Source: Methanoprimaticola sp047501175
GTDB taxonomy: Archaea > Thermoplasmatota > Thermoplasmata > Methanomassiliicoccales > Methanomethylophilaceae
Assembly (NCBI RefSeq): GCF_047501175.1
Contig: NZ_JBEQWH010000001.1
Span: 186,001 to 250,000, forward strand
Length of the DNA stretch: 64,000 nucleotides
Direction: 5' to 3'
In this document: piece after piece, positions 35,463 through 44,366 of the stretch
Numbering within the stretch: position 1 is the first letter of the stretch
Layout: the number at the start of each line of letters is the position of its first letter
Notes under the pieces: model-generated
Seen by the model: the letters and a program-made list of their open reading frames with translations, nothing else
What the model was told of the DNA's origin: nothing
Databases searched by the model: none
Program-made: the position numbers and the translations under genes

Positions 35463-37081
35463 TCACACCCCCCGATGCAATGGCGGACAGCCTTTCCGAA
35501 CTCATCGAACGTGTATGTCCCGTCGGGGATCGACGTGTCCGGAGAAAGGTCCCGATGCCCCTCTGCAGATGCATCGTCGATCTCCTCAGAACCCTCGTCC
35601 GGGGAGATCTCGTTTGACGGCGCGGGAGGCTCGATGCCCCTCTTTTCCGCGCTTTCTTTAGAAATATATATACGGGGTGCGCGAGACCCCCCTGCCCGTC
35701 CGTCGTCAAAACTGCTGGCACGGGTATCGTCCTGACGGAGCAGATTTCCGCTTTCATCCTGTTCATCGAGCTCGCGGACCCAATCGTTGAGTGTCGTTCT
35801 CGCCACTCCAAGGGATCTCGCGGCGACAGTCTGCGTCACGCCGGCATGTATCAGGTTGCGATATGCCCTAGCCTTCTCAACCCTCAGCATCTGCTCGGGT
35901 GACAGTTCATCCTCGGCCGTGCTCTCGATGCGACGATAGAATGCCTCGATAGCATCGAGTGCCTCGATGGAAGCCACGCCCCCCAAGGCCCGATTGAACT
36001 CGTTGAAGTCGAATCCATCGCCTTCCTCGAACTTCGCACTGGCGATGTGGTCGTAGCAGTACCCTCCTTCCACAAGTTCATCGACCGTAACGGTCCAATC
36101 CGTCACCGGCACACGGATTGCCGCAGGTTCGCAGTCATAGGGGATGACGGCCATGAGCTCCTTCGGTTTGCAGTCCAGATGGTTCTGGGCGATCCACGCC
36201 TCGTTCCTCTGCATGTCCTTCCTCCATCTGCATGTCACGTTGCCTGGGTTCTTGGCATTCATAGTATTGCGGAAAGCCGGACCGATAAAACGTGCCGTCG
36301 GTGTCAGGAACCAGACCATCATGTTGTACTTGCGGATGGTGCCCAGCATCTCTTTCATTGGGATGCTGGAATTGGTGAAGTTGCGATCTCCGCTGATGAA
36401 TCCCTGGGCCTCGTCCAGCACCAGCATTATCAGCACGTCGCGGCCATACGTCCGGATGGTCTCGACCACTATCGGGAAGAGCTCCTTCATCGTCGTGATG
36501 TGATGCACTCCTGGCGGAGGCTCCACTTCCACATTGCCCGCCACCTTGTGGTAGAAGATGATGTTAGTGCAGACCACAACCCGGGGGATTGAGGGAAACT
36601 CCCCTTTCAACAGCTTCTCGAAGAGGGCGACCGCCGCGTGCGTCTTTCCTCCACCGCGTTCACCGGAGGTGAGCCACACCGCTCCTGGTCTGATGATGCG
36701 CTTGAAGAAGGCATCCATGCCCGCGATCATTCGGGTGTCCCCCATGTCGAAGAACTGGCCGGAGGTGATCTGCTCCACAGGCTCTTTGTCAATCAACCCT
36801 ATGCGTCTCATGATCTGCTCGTAGACCATTAGGTAGTTGCGGAACACGCCCGGCGACACCCTGGCACGGACGTTCTCCGGCAGAGGCGACAGCGCATCCA
36901 GCTCACGATACTCCGGGAATGTCCAGAGCATCATGTCCGGACATGTGAGCGAGAACACGTGCTCGAAGTCTCTGAGATAGCCCACGCGGGTATCGGATAC
37001 TCCGAGATAGCTCACAAGCTCGCGGAACGCTATGTTCAGGTCGGTGGTGGTGTCCTTCCAGATCTGCACCTCATCGGGCAT
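35459..37081 (-). CDS. P-loop NTPase with C-terminal HTH (packaging/Zot-like candidate)
   Basis: 540 residues. A 130-residue N-terminal part precedes Walker A GERGGGKTHAA (140-150) and Walker B LIMLVLDEAQGF (D223-E224), followed by NMMVWFLTPTARF, a likely sensor strand. This arrangement resembles Zot/FtsK-like ATPases of membrane-bearing viruses and mobile elements. After about residue 410 a helix-turn-helix is visible (VTQTVAARSLGVARTTLNDW). The last 100 residues are acidic and disordered. It overlaps its upstream neighbour by 11 bases and is next to membrane-protein genes, suggesting DNA movement through or into a membrane structure. Confidence 0.65.
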   Translation of the reverse strand: MPDEVQIWKDTTTDLNIAFRELVSYLGVSDTRVGYLRDFEHVFSLTCPDMMLWTFPEYRELDALSPLPENVRARVSPGVFRNYLMVYEQIMRRIGLIDKEPVEQITSGQFFDMGDTRMIAGMDAFFKRIIRPGAVWLTSGERGGGKTHAAVALFEKLLKGEFPSIPRVVVCTNIIFYHKVAGNVEVEPPPGVHHITTMKELFPIVVETIRTYGRDVLIMLVLDEAQGFISGDRNFTNSSIPMKEMLGTIRKYNMMVWFLTPTARFIGPAFRNTMNAKNPGNVTCRWRKDMQRNEAWIAQNHLDCKPKELMAVIPYDCEPAAIRVPVTDWTVTVDELVEGGYCYDHIASAKFEEGDGFDFNEFNRALGGVASIEALDAIEAFYRRIESTAEDELSPEQMLRVEKARAYRNLIHAGVTQTVAARSLGVARTTLNDWVRELDEQDESGNLLRQDDTRASSFDDGRAGGSRAPRIYISKESAEKRGIEPPAPSNEISPDEGSEEIDDASAEGHRDLSPDTSIPDGTYTFDEFGKAVRHCIGGCE

Positions 37082-37919
37082 GGGCCAACCTCCTCAGTGC
37101 CTCAAAGCGTCCGTCGCACGGTGCCGTCTTCTCCATCCCCTTCGAGACAATCCATTCCAGACTGTCCCTGGCCCACAGCAGGATGAATCCTGCCACGAAC
37201 GTCCCGATGGGGGTTCTCTCATCGTGCCCATCGGTTTCGGAGAAGTCGATTTCGGCTTCAAGCAGCTCATCCTCCTCACGGAACAGTTGGATCCTGTCCA
37301 CCGGGGAATCTTCTGTGCCCTCATCGAGCTCGCCGTTGAGGAACCTTGCATACTCACGGCGGAAACGGTCTTTCTCTGCTCTGCGTTGGGATTCCTCGTC
37401 GAGAATCCCACTCATCTCCTTCCCGCTCCTGATCGCGTCATGGTCCGCAATCGCCCTGATGGTATCGTACTCTATCGGTAGGTCGAATCCTAGGGTTGCC
37501 GCCTTCCATTCCTGCTGGGAAATACCATGCTCAAGCAAGTGGGATGAATACTCGCTTATCCCGTGCATCATCGCCCACATCTGGTTCTCGGTGCGGTAGA
37601 CCTCAAGCAACTCCTCTCCGGTACCCCAGGCTATGATCTGCCTCAGGGTCCACAGGTCACGGATCCTGTCAGGCTCGTTGATCGGCGGGTCCGTAGCGTA
37701 GATCATGTCCGGGCGATGCTTGACTACGAACACCGCGAATTCCGGGTCACGGATGGAGGCCAGAAGCTTGACTATCTCGCGGTCCATTATGTCCTGGGTC
37801 TGGTCCCAGAAATACTTGGACGATTTGGCGAACATGTATTGGGAGCCGAACATGATTGCTTCGCTCGTGTTCTCGTCCGGGATCGGACGTATGATGCTCA
37901 TCCCTTCACTCTGCATCAT
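37071..37919 (-). CDS. Hypothetical protein next to the NTPase
   Basis: 282 residues. Helix-rich, acidic in the C-terminal half, with one hydrophobic stretch near residue 245 (TPIGTFVAGFILLWARD) that could be a membrane-associated segment. No motif recognised. It overlaps both the membrane protein upstream (14 bases) and the NTPase downstream (11 bases), so these three probably work as a complex. Confidence 0.5.
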   Translation of the reverse strand: MMQSEGMSIIRPIPDENTSEAIMFGSQYMFAKSSKYFWDQTQDIMDREIVKLLASIRDPEFAVFVVKHRPDMIYATDPPINEPDRIRDLWTLRQIIAWGTGEELLEVYRTENQMWAMMHGISEYSSHLLEHGISQQEWKAATLGFDLPIEYDTIRAIADHDAIRSGKEMSGILDEESQRRAEKDRFRREYARFLNGELDEGTEDSPVDRIQLFREEDELLEAEIDFSETDGHDERTPIGTFVAGFILLWARDSLEWIVSKGMEKTAPCDGRFEALRRLAHAR

Positions 37920-38805
37920 CCATCACCCTCCTGGTCTCCTCATCTGCCTCCCTTCTCATCCTTTTCAGGCGGGACCCGAATAGCCTCTCGATGTCGATAC
38001 CGAGCTGTTCCATCACGACCGGACTTGGAGCCTTCGCGCCCATCGCCGAAAGGAGCTCTCCGCTACCCTTCATCGTCGCCACCCTGAGCTTGGCATTGGT
38101 CTCAAGGTGCTCCACCTGCAGTGATGCGTAGTTCTGGAAGAGCTCCTCGTACCCCAAGGCGTTAGCTATCCAGTCGTATGGCGCATCGGTGCAGTGCGGG
38201 CTAGGAGTGTACCTCAGAGCTTCGACGGTCCAGTTGATGCGTCCACGGGTGCCGCGCTTGATCGTATACTCGTTGGATTCGATCCCTGCTAGGTCTATGG
38301 CATCGACTGTGACCTTCGGACGCATGAACTGATGGACCGTCACGCGCCTGGTGCGTTGGACCTGGACGAGGTAGAGCGGATTGTGGATCCCGAAGATCAT
38401 CGTCTTGCAGATCGCTATGAAGCTCTGGGGTTGCCAGCACATCTGCCCCTCTTTGTTCCAGTAACGGACCACATAGTCCACATCCTGGGTGCGGTCGGCG
38501 ATCTGGTGCACGGACACGTAGATCATGTCAACCGATGAGGAGCAGTACCCAACACAGTATCCTGCCCACCAGCCGAAGAGGGCCGCAAGCATCCAGGGGT
38601 CGAACGGATCAACGATCTCGCGCCCCAGTGTCCATAGGACGAGGGGGATGAACGACATCGCCAACAGCGTGAGGGACAGTGGATCCTTGAATGGGATCAC
38701 CGAGTGTGAACGGTTACGAACTTTCTGTCCGATGCAGTAAGCGACCAGTGGGATTGTCGCCATGGCGAACAGTAGGATGATCTCAAACAGTTCGGTCAAA
38801 CGCAA
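37906..38805 (-). CDS. Membrane protein with about four N-terminal helices
   Basis: 299 residues; apparent TTG start within the end of the previous gene. Hydrophobic segments lie at about 8-26, 46-62 and 72-92 (LFEIILLFAMATIPLVAYC; LSLTLLAMSFIPLVLW; WMLAALFGWWAGYCVGYC). The remaining 200 residues are soluble and charged. Probably anchors a cytoplasmic domain to the membrane beside the NTPase. No family recognised; conjugation or virion-assembly membrane proteins have similar layouts. Confidence 0.55.
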   Translation of the reverse strand: MRLTELFEIILLFAMATIPLVAYCIGQKVRNRSHSVIPFKDPLSLTLLAMSFIPLVLWTLGREIVDPFDPWMLAALFGWWAGYCVGYCSSSVDMIYVSVHQIADRTQDVDYVVRYWNKEGQMCWQPQSFIAICKTMIFGIHNPLYLVQVQRTRRVTVHQFMRPKVTVDAIDLAGIESNEYTIKRGTRGRINWTVEALRYTPSPHCTDAPYDWIANALGYEELFQNYASLQVEHLETNAKLRVATMKGSGELLSAMGAKAPSPVVMEQLGIDIERLFGSRLKRMRREADEETRRVMDDAE

Positions 38806-39040
38806 TCACCTTCCCGATGACCGTGAGAATCGCAGTCCCGGCGACGATGCCTCCGGCGACACGGTGTCCCGATGCAGTCAGTATGTACGATACGGCGATC
38901 TGCATCCCCAGCAGTACTGTGGACCAGTTGCCGACGAGGAACCTCGCGGTAGCATCGATGTCATGCCCTAGCAGGACGAACAGCGCCGCTATCGTCGCGA
39001 CCCCTACGATCGCTGTGGTTATTGTAGTCAGAAGTGCCAT
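38783..39040 (-). CDS. Very small hydrophobic membrane protein
   Basis: 85 residues with three hydrophobic segments (about 3-23, 34-54 and 60-80), hardly any soluble part. Size and topology resemble the small multi-pass virion membrane proteins of pleomorphic archaeal viruses, and also VirB2/pilin-type subunits; neither can be decided by eye. It follows a short leader frame with the NSTA motif and overlaps the 299-residue membrane protein by 23 bases. Confidence 0.6.
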   Translation of the reverse strand: MALLTTITTAIVGVATIAALFVLLGHDIDATARFLVGNWSTVLLGMQIAVSYILTASGHRVAGGIVAGTAILTVIGKVIAFDRTV

Positions 39041-39108
39041 TGGCCGACCCCAATCGCGGGCACGGTGTGCCCGGAGATCGCGGTCGAGTTCTGCGTCTTG
39101 TATCTCAT
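39028..39108 (-). CDS. Short leader peptide with NSTA motif (3)
   Basis: 26 codons (MRYKTQNSTAISGHTVPAI, then GVGQWHF) with GGAAGGA upstream. It ends 13 bases inside the small membrane protein gene. The GAACTCGACCGC motif is the same as in the other two leaders. The bases 39109-39254 up to the next gene hold nothing else I can support. Confidence 0.35.
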   Translation of the reverse strand: MRYKTQNSTAISGHTVPAIGVGQWHF

Positions 39109-39254
39109 ATCATCAGTCCTTCCATATTCTGCCAATTGTTAGTCATCATTCCGAATCATTTTATACCGCATCTTGCATCATTTCCTTGGCACGTCTGGAT
39201 TAATCCCCAGCTTGTACCGTCGAAAGATGGTCTGCCAGCCGCCCTACGGGGTGG

Positions 39255-39971
39255 TCATTCTCTAACATTCCGCCTCCTGCGAGTGTGTATTCTATGCTTC
39301 TCGTCGAACAGGTCTCCGCTACCACGCTCTTCTCTTTCTCTCCGTTCGCCTACCAGGATATCTACAGTCTGTATCTGGGGTGCATGCTTTGAATCCAATT
39401 TCCTGACGAAATCATCAGAAAGGGACATGCCTTCAACTTCTTGGAACACCTTCCTGATGGTCTTCTCGAAAAGAGCCTGATCATAGTATCTGGAATCATC
39501 AATCCTGAATCTGTACTCGCCCCTTCTGCCATACTTTACTATCAGCTCTGCCAGATCCCTGATGGATTCTACGTAAAGCTCATTCGTGTCCAACACATCA
39601 TTGGTGTCAGGATCGAGTTTCTCGACAACAACCATGAATGGAATCGCACCAGTCTGGTCTATCTCCCGAATGACCGTCTTGATAACCCTGTCGTTGGAAT
39701 CGACATGCTTCAACTCCCCCTTTCCTGGCGGTTGACGGTAACCCTTCGGGCGTTTGGTATGCCGTGGTTGCTCCAATGATATTTTTCCGATGGACTCAGA
39801 ATCGTCAGTCATCAGACCACCTATCACGAAGGGATCGGATCCGACGAATCCACCCATCCTCCGAGTTCTATCGGATGGTTTGATGTAGAATGGTGTACCC
39901 GATTCATCCACATAGATGTACCATACTGGCCGTCCATCCTTCGTGAACCTCCTGTTCCTGCTTCCGAACAT
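39255..39971 (-). CDS. DUF3800 protein (element copy 2)
   Basis: 238 residues; a strong GGAGGTGATGGG precedes the ATG and overlaps the upstream stop. WYIYVDESGTPF at about residues 17-28 is the DUF3800 DES-G block, ELKHVDSNDRV and RIDDSRYYDQ later conserved blocks. The N-terminus MFGSRNRRFTKDGRPVWY resembles that of metallopeptidase A (MFRNSKNRRSTIDGSPIIW), suggesting a shared N-terminal tag among element proteins. C-terminus basic (RRRRNVRE). It lies between surface- and membrane-protein genes. Confidence 0.6.
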   Translation of the reverse strand: MFGSRNRRFTKDGRPVWYIYVDESGTPFYIKPSDRTRRMGGFVGSDPFVIGGLMTDDSESIGKISLEQPRHTKRPKGYRQPPGKGELKHVDSNDRVIKTVIREIDQTGAIPFMVVVEKLDPDTNDVLDTNELYVESIRDLAELIVKYGRRGEYRFRIDDSRYYDQALFEKTIRKVFQEVEGMSLSDDFVRKLDSKHAPQIQTVDILVGERREREERGSGDLFDEKHRIHTRRRRNVRE

Positions 39972-39975
39972 CCCA

Positions 39976-41913
39976 TCACCTCCATGGCCAATACCATGGC
40001 CCGGTCAGCCTCTCGATCAGGTCCGCTATCGTGTCCGCGGCGAGGAACCCCGCCACGATCAGGACCAGCCCGACGCCCAGCCAGATCCAACTGCCCCTGG
40101 ACACGCCGTACAGAAGCAGTCCAGAACCCACGAGGATGAGAATCAGGCGGATCAGTTCACTCAGGTCTCCATCACCGTCAACAGGCGTCACAGGCGACCA
40201 GTTCTGCATGTCCTCCGCACTGATGTAATCCACATGGGAGGCGACCAGATTTACAGACTGCACAGGATTGCTGTCGTAGTGCATCTCGGATATACCCAGG
40301 GTCGAACCCTTTCCGAGGAACAGGATCTCGCAATCGTCGTATCCTGCCGCGTCGAATCCGGACAGCGACGAGCATTGCCCATACACGAGGACGAAGCAAT
40401 ATGAGTCCAAGGTGTTCTGGCCTGTGGACAGAGATGTGTTCCGGTAGAACACGGGTGTGTACGCCACGTTCTCGTATATCGCGCAGTTCAGGCTTCCGTC
40501 CGAGCTCGCACCGCGTATGGTGACATCCCCGCGACAGTACAGGGTCATCGAGTCCTGGGTGAGCCGGTAGTCGTCGTACTTGATCTCGCCGTTGTGCTCG
40601 TCCCAGTAGTCGTAAAGTTGGTCCATGCCCAGGGTCAGCAGGAGCTTCTTCTGGGCATCGGTCAGCTCCACGTTCTCGTACGTGTCTGGTACGGTCAGCG
40701 TCGTAAGGTACTCAGATGCCGCACCAGCGTCATCGTAGCAGCTCCACACCACGCGTGCGTTCTGGTTGGCCTTCGAGATGACACGATCGATCTCGGCGTT
40801 TAGCTGGGCGTAGTAGACCAGCATCGCGGTGATATCCATTGTCTGGATATCATCGGGATTCTGGGGGACAACGGAGAGCTTCAGGCAGTCGAATCCCGAC
40901 GAACCCTTCGCGGCGTACGTCCTCGTGCCATCGTAGAGGGTGGTCTCGCTGGCGGAGACGATCATCATATCATCTCCGTTGGACACGAGTATCCCGACCT
41001 GAGTCCGGGCGGCGTCTGGTTCGAGAACGTACATGAAGTTCCCGAAGTATGTGACGCCCGGAGTCAAGCGGTAGACGTTGTATCCATTCCAGTCACTGAC
41101 ATCAGTGATGTAGTTCCAGCCCTCCTTCAGTTCGAAGATCTGTCCGTTCACGCCCGTCATGGTCGCGGGACCGCTGGCATAGACCGGTCCGCCTACGTAA
41201 TAGACGGCGGTGGATCCGGATTTGACCAGACGGTCATTCCCGCTTCCAACGATGGATCCCAGCACGGCAGAGAACTCATCGTTCGATGTGGCTGAAACGG
41301 AGCTGTTGCCGATGGAGATGCGGATCTGCATCTTGCCATCGCCGTAGTACTGGGAGACGCTGGACCCGTTCCAGGAATCAACGTGCTCCGCTATCGTGGA
41401 CAGGAGCTCGTTGATCTGGTTGGTGGCGTTCACAAGCATGACGGCGGAGTTGTAGTATGTGGATGACAGGGTGAGCGTGTCGTACGGGCTGTACTGACCG
41501 TTCGGTTGCCAGTACATCGACGATGCGAGCTCCGCTTGTCTGGTCCAGTGCTCCTGGGCGAGTCCCCAGATGTTGGCGTAATTCTGGAAGGCGTTGGAGA
41601 CGCTCACAGTCCCGGAGACGAGTGCGTTGGCGACGGCCAACGCCTCGTCCTTCCTCAGCTGTTGATCGTCCACGGATTCGTCACCTTCGAGAGCATCGTT
41701 CAGCTCCCATCCAATGCCGAATCCCGTCACTAAACCGAGAATCTGCTTCCAGTGCTTCGCTATGAACTTGCTTGCATGTATCGCCGCACCTATGGCAGGG
41801 TTCCCATCGACTTCGCGGTCGTCCGAATCGTCGAATGATATGCACGTCATGGGTATCGCCAGCATCACAGCTACCACTGCTACCACGGCAAGACGTCTCT
41901 GATGGGCATTCAT
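39976..41913 (-). CDS. Large secreted, C-terminally anchored surface protein
   Basis: 645 residues from the ATG at 41913 that overlaps the previous stop (ATGA). An N-terminal signal/anchor (HQRRLAVVAVVAVMLAIPM) is followed by one more hydrophobic stretch near residue 50-65 (ILGLVTGFGIGW). The ectodomain is beta-rich with many Asn/Tyr and no InlB repeat. Two hydrophobic segments close the protein (LIRLILILVGSGLLLYG; WIWLGVGLVLIVAGFLAADT). Among the element's surface proteins this has the layout of a viral spike or membrane-fusion-type protein, but I recognise no family. Confidence 0.6.
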   Translation of the reverse strand: MNAHQRRLAVVAVVAVMLAIPMTCISFDDSDDREVDGNPAIGAAIHASKFIAKHWKQILGLVTGFGIGWELNDALEGDESVDDQQLRKDEALAVANALVSGTVSVSNAFQNYANIWGLAQEHWTRQAELASSMYWQPNGQYSPYDTLTLSSTYYNSAVMLVNATNQINELLSTIAEHVDSWNGSSVSQYYGDGKMQIRISIGNSSVSATSNDEFSAVLGSIVGSGNDRLVKSGSTAVYYVGGPVYASGPATMTGVNGQIFELKEGWNYITDVSDWNGYNVYRLTPGVTYFGNFMYVLEPDAARTQVGILVSNGDDMMIVSASETTLYDGTRTYAAKGSSGFDCLKLSVVPQNPDDIQTMDITAMLVYYAQLNAEIDRVISKANQNARVVWSCYDDAGAASEYLTTLTVPDTYENVELTDAQKKLLLTLGMDQLYDYWDEHNGEIKYDDYRLTQDSMTLYCRGDVTIRGASSDGSLNCAIYENVAYTPVFYRNTSLSTGQNTLDSYCFVLVYGQCSSLSGFDAAGYDDCEILFLGKGSTLGISEMHYDSNPVQSVNLVASHVDYISAEDMQNWSPVTPVDGDGDLSELIRLILILVGSGLLLYGVSRGSWIWLGVGLVLIVAGFLAADTIADLIERLTGPWYWPWR

Positions 41914-44366
41914 ATGTACCTCACGACGACAACCATTAGAACGATCAATACGAGGACTATGCAGACAATCAGGTGCCAGTTCTCGGAGAGCCAACCCTTC
42001 CCTTCATCATTAATGCCTCCTGCCTCGATCTCGCCACTCCATGTGTCCGTGTGCCCACTGGACGACGCTACCTTCAGGACGATCTTGTGGACTCCCTCTG
42101 AAACATCATCCAAGGCGAGGGTCATCGAAGAGCCCTTTCCAATGGACGTTCCGTCGAGGAACCATTCCCAGGATACGGCATTCTTGGACGATGTACCATC
42201 CAATCTCCATCCGCCCTCCACCTCTGTTATCCTCCCGGATGCAGTCGGTGTGATGACCGTAGGGATGTCCGGATTATCAGGAACTACATCATCCCACGAT
42301 GCAACGAGCGTCATGTCGCAGGTGACCGTCGTGTCGAAATCCCATGCGGTTCCCTGATGATACCATCCGGTGAACGTGTGACCTTGCCATACAGGGGCAT
42401 CCGGCATGGTCGCGGTATCTCCGACGGACACAACCTGTGTGAACGGATCGTCTCCGTTGGACGGGTCAAAGGTCACGATATATTCGTTGGGAGGGTTGTA
42501 GTGCTCCCCTGTGACGCTATAAGGTATGCGTGACGTGTACGAGCCGGTGCTGTCCTTGGATGTCACGACGATGTGGCCGTACGAGGTCCATGAGGTCTGC
42601 CCGTCCGAATAGTCATGGGATGCTGTGCCGACGGAAGGTCCGATGGATGTTGATGCCCCGCGATCGCTGATGTCATCCCAGTAGATGTCCGCGGACTTGT
42701 CGAACCAGTCGCCTACGAGTGTGACGGTCACGGTCGGACCGTCAACGGAGATCGTGAAATGCTGTGACCATTGGGCCTGGAGGATCATGTCCGTGTCCAC
42801 AGTATCGATTCCGAAGTCCCATGCACTGGTTCCCGTCAGTGATCTCCACCCCATGAAGACATGGCCGTCTCTTGTGGGGTCGTACGGCCTTACGACCAGG
42901 CCACCCTCCTGGATGCTCTGGATGTCGTATGACTGGGATCCTCCGTTGGGATCGAACACGACCCTGAATGTGTCCGGTATATCGGGGTTCTCAGGTTCGC
43001 CTCCTCCGTTCTCCTCCCACACGGCGTACAGAGTGACGTCTTGTGAGACCTCAAAGTCGAGGGTACCGATCGGTTCTCCATTTTCCACTTCCGACCAGCC
43101 GATGAACGTGAATCCGCTTTTGACGAAGTTCAGCGAGGTCGGAAGCTTGACGAACATCCCTGGTTCGACTGTCTGGGATGATATCACGCCCTGACCGCCG
43201 TTAGGGTCGAATGTGACTGTGCATGTGGACGTGCCATTCGGCACGAAGTATGCCTCCATGTACATCGAACCCTCCACGGTCATAACGAGGCCAGGAGCAT
43301 AGGCGACATCATGGTCCTGAGATGGTTTCCATCCGAGGAATGTATAGCCGTCCTTGATTGCGCCGTTCTTCGCCAGAGTGATATTGTCGCCGTCCTGGGT
43401 GACATACGCCTCGACATTCTCAAGTGAGCCTCCGTCCATCGAGTAAACTAGGACATTCGGGTCATCCACCCAGTATGCGGTAGCGGTATTGTCGAAGCGT
43501 ATTGTGTACAGACTGCCGAGAGGATAGATGGAATATGATCCAGCACCGTCATACATGCGCCATCCCACAAGGGTCTGACCGTCTTTCTCGATCATGCTCC
43601 CGTCGGAGTCCGTGTAGTTCGGCAGTACGAAAGCGGAGCCCACGGGACCGGTAATGGAATCTACGGATCCTGTTCCACCGCCCATATTGAATGCGACAGT
43701 TTTCATATCGTCGCTCTCGGTTGGTATAGTGATGGTCCACCAGATGTAGTATGGTTGACCAGCACTCAGTATTTTGAGTTTCACCAGCCAAACGCCTGGC
43801 CCATCGGCATTGCCGGAGAAGGTCAAGGTTCCCTTGCTATAGGTCACGTTCAGCCAGTCAGGCTTGTTCTCGACCTCGTATCCGTAGCTGTTGGCCGCCT
43901 CTATGAAGATCCACCAGCTATCCATCATTCCCGAGGTCACTGTGTAATCCGATACCGGGGTATAGGAATAACCGATGGTGCATGACGAAGGTGCGCTGGT
44001 GTCCTGTTCGACGTATGTGCCCGACGGGACAGCCATCCACTGGGCGGTGAAGGTCATGCTCCTGTCGATTGTGACCTCTTTCCCGGTGTTATATGTCATG
44101 CTCTCGCTCTTCCATCCTGAGAGGTAGTATCCCTCTCTTTCGAAGAGGGATGCGTGGAGCTGATACGGCTGACCACCGATCACCGAGTATGTGACGGAGG
44201 TCTTGCCCATGTCCGTGCGTCCGCCATTGCCATCGAACGTTACGGTGTATAATGCGGCACCGTCGGATTCTTCCGAGAAGGAGGCCAGCGCGAAGGTTCC
44301 ACTGATGCAGAGGGTCGCGATGGCCATGATGGAAATGGTTTTGAGGAGTCTGACGTCCACGGACAT
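41910..44366 (-). CDS. InlB-repeat surface protein, C-terminally anchored
   Basis: 818 residues from the ATG at 44366 (TGATG overlap with the upstream stop; a GTG at 44369 is possible). Signal peptide about residues 8-30. The ectodomain contains at least five or six Listeria-Bacteroides (InlB/Flg_new) repeats, recognisable by VTFDxNGG...GYxFxGW...LxAxW, then a PKD-like domain near 710-780. A C-terminal helix WHLIVCIVLVLIVLMVVVV anchors it. Probably an adhesin or virion/cell-surface protein. Confidence 0.8.
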   Translation of the reverse strand: MSVDVRLLKTISIMAIATLCISGTFALASFSEESDGAALYTVTFDGNGGRTDMGKTSVTYSVIGGQPYQLHASLFEREGYYLSGWKSESMTYNTGKEVTIDRSMTFTAQWMAVPSGTYVEQDTSAPSSCTIGYSYTPVSDYTVTSGMMDSWWIFIEAANSYGYEVENKPDWLNVTYSKGTLTFSGNADGPGVWLVKLKILSAGQPYYIWWTITIPTESDDMKTVAFNMGGGTGSVDSITGPVGSAFVLPNYTDSDGSMIEKDGQTLVGWRMYDGAGSYSIYPLGSLYTIRFDNTATAYWVDDPNVLVYSMDGGSLENVEAYVTQDGDNITLAKNGAIKDGYTFLGWKPSQDHDVAYAPGLVMTVEGSMYMEAYFVPNGTSTCTVTFDPNGGQGVISSQTVEPGMFVKLPTSLNFVKSGFTFIGWSEVENGEPIGTLDFEVSQDVTLYAVWEENGGGEPENPDIPDTFRVVFDPNGGSQSYDIQSIQEGGLVVRPYDPTRDGHVFMGWRSLTGTSAWDFGIDTVDTDMILQAQWSQHFTISVDGPTVTVTLVGDWFDKSADIYWDDISDRGASTSIGPSVGTASHDYSDGQTSWTSYGHIVVTSKDSTGSYTSRIPYSVTGEHYNPPNEYIVTFDPSNGDDPFTQVVSVGDTATMPDAPVWQGHTFTGWYHQGTAWDFDTTVTCDMTLVASWDDVVPDNPDIPTVITPTASGRITEVEGGWRLDGTSSKNAVSWEWFLDGTSIGKGSSMTLALDDVSEGVHKIVLKVASSSGHTDTWSGEIEAGGINDEGKGWLSENWHLIVCIVLVLIVLMVVVVRYI

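Noticed and set aside
35459..37081. Large terminase subunit of a tailed virus
   Set aside because: The Walker motifs are present but I see no nuclease domain, and no portal, capsid or tail gene accompanies it; an HTH follows instead.
37906..41913. Type IV secretion/conjugation apparatus
   Set aside because: Membrane proteins and an ATPase are present, but no VirB4- or relaxase-like motif can be seen; left as an alternative only.
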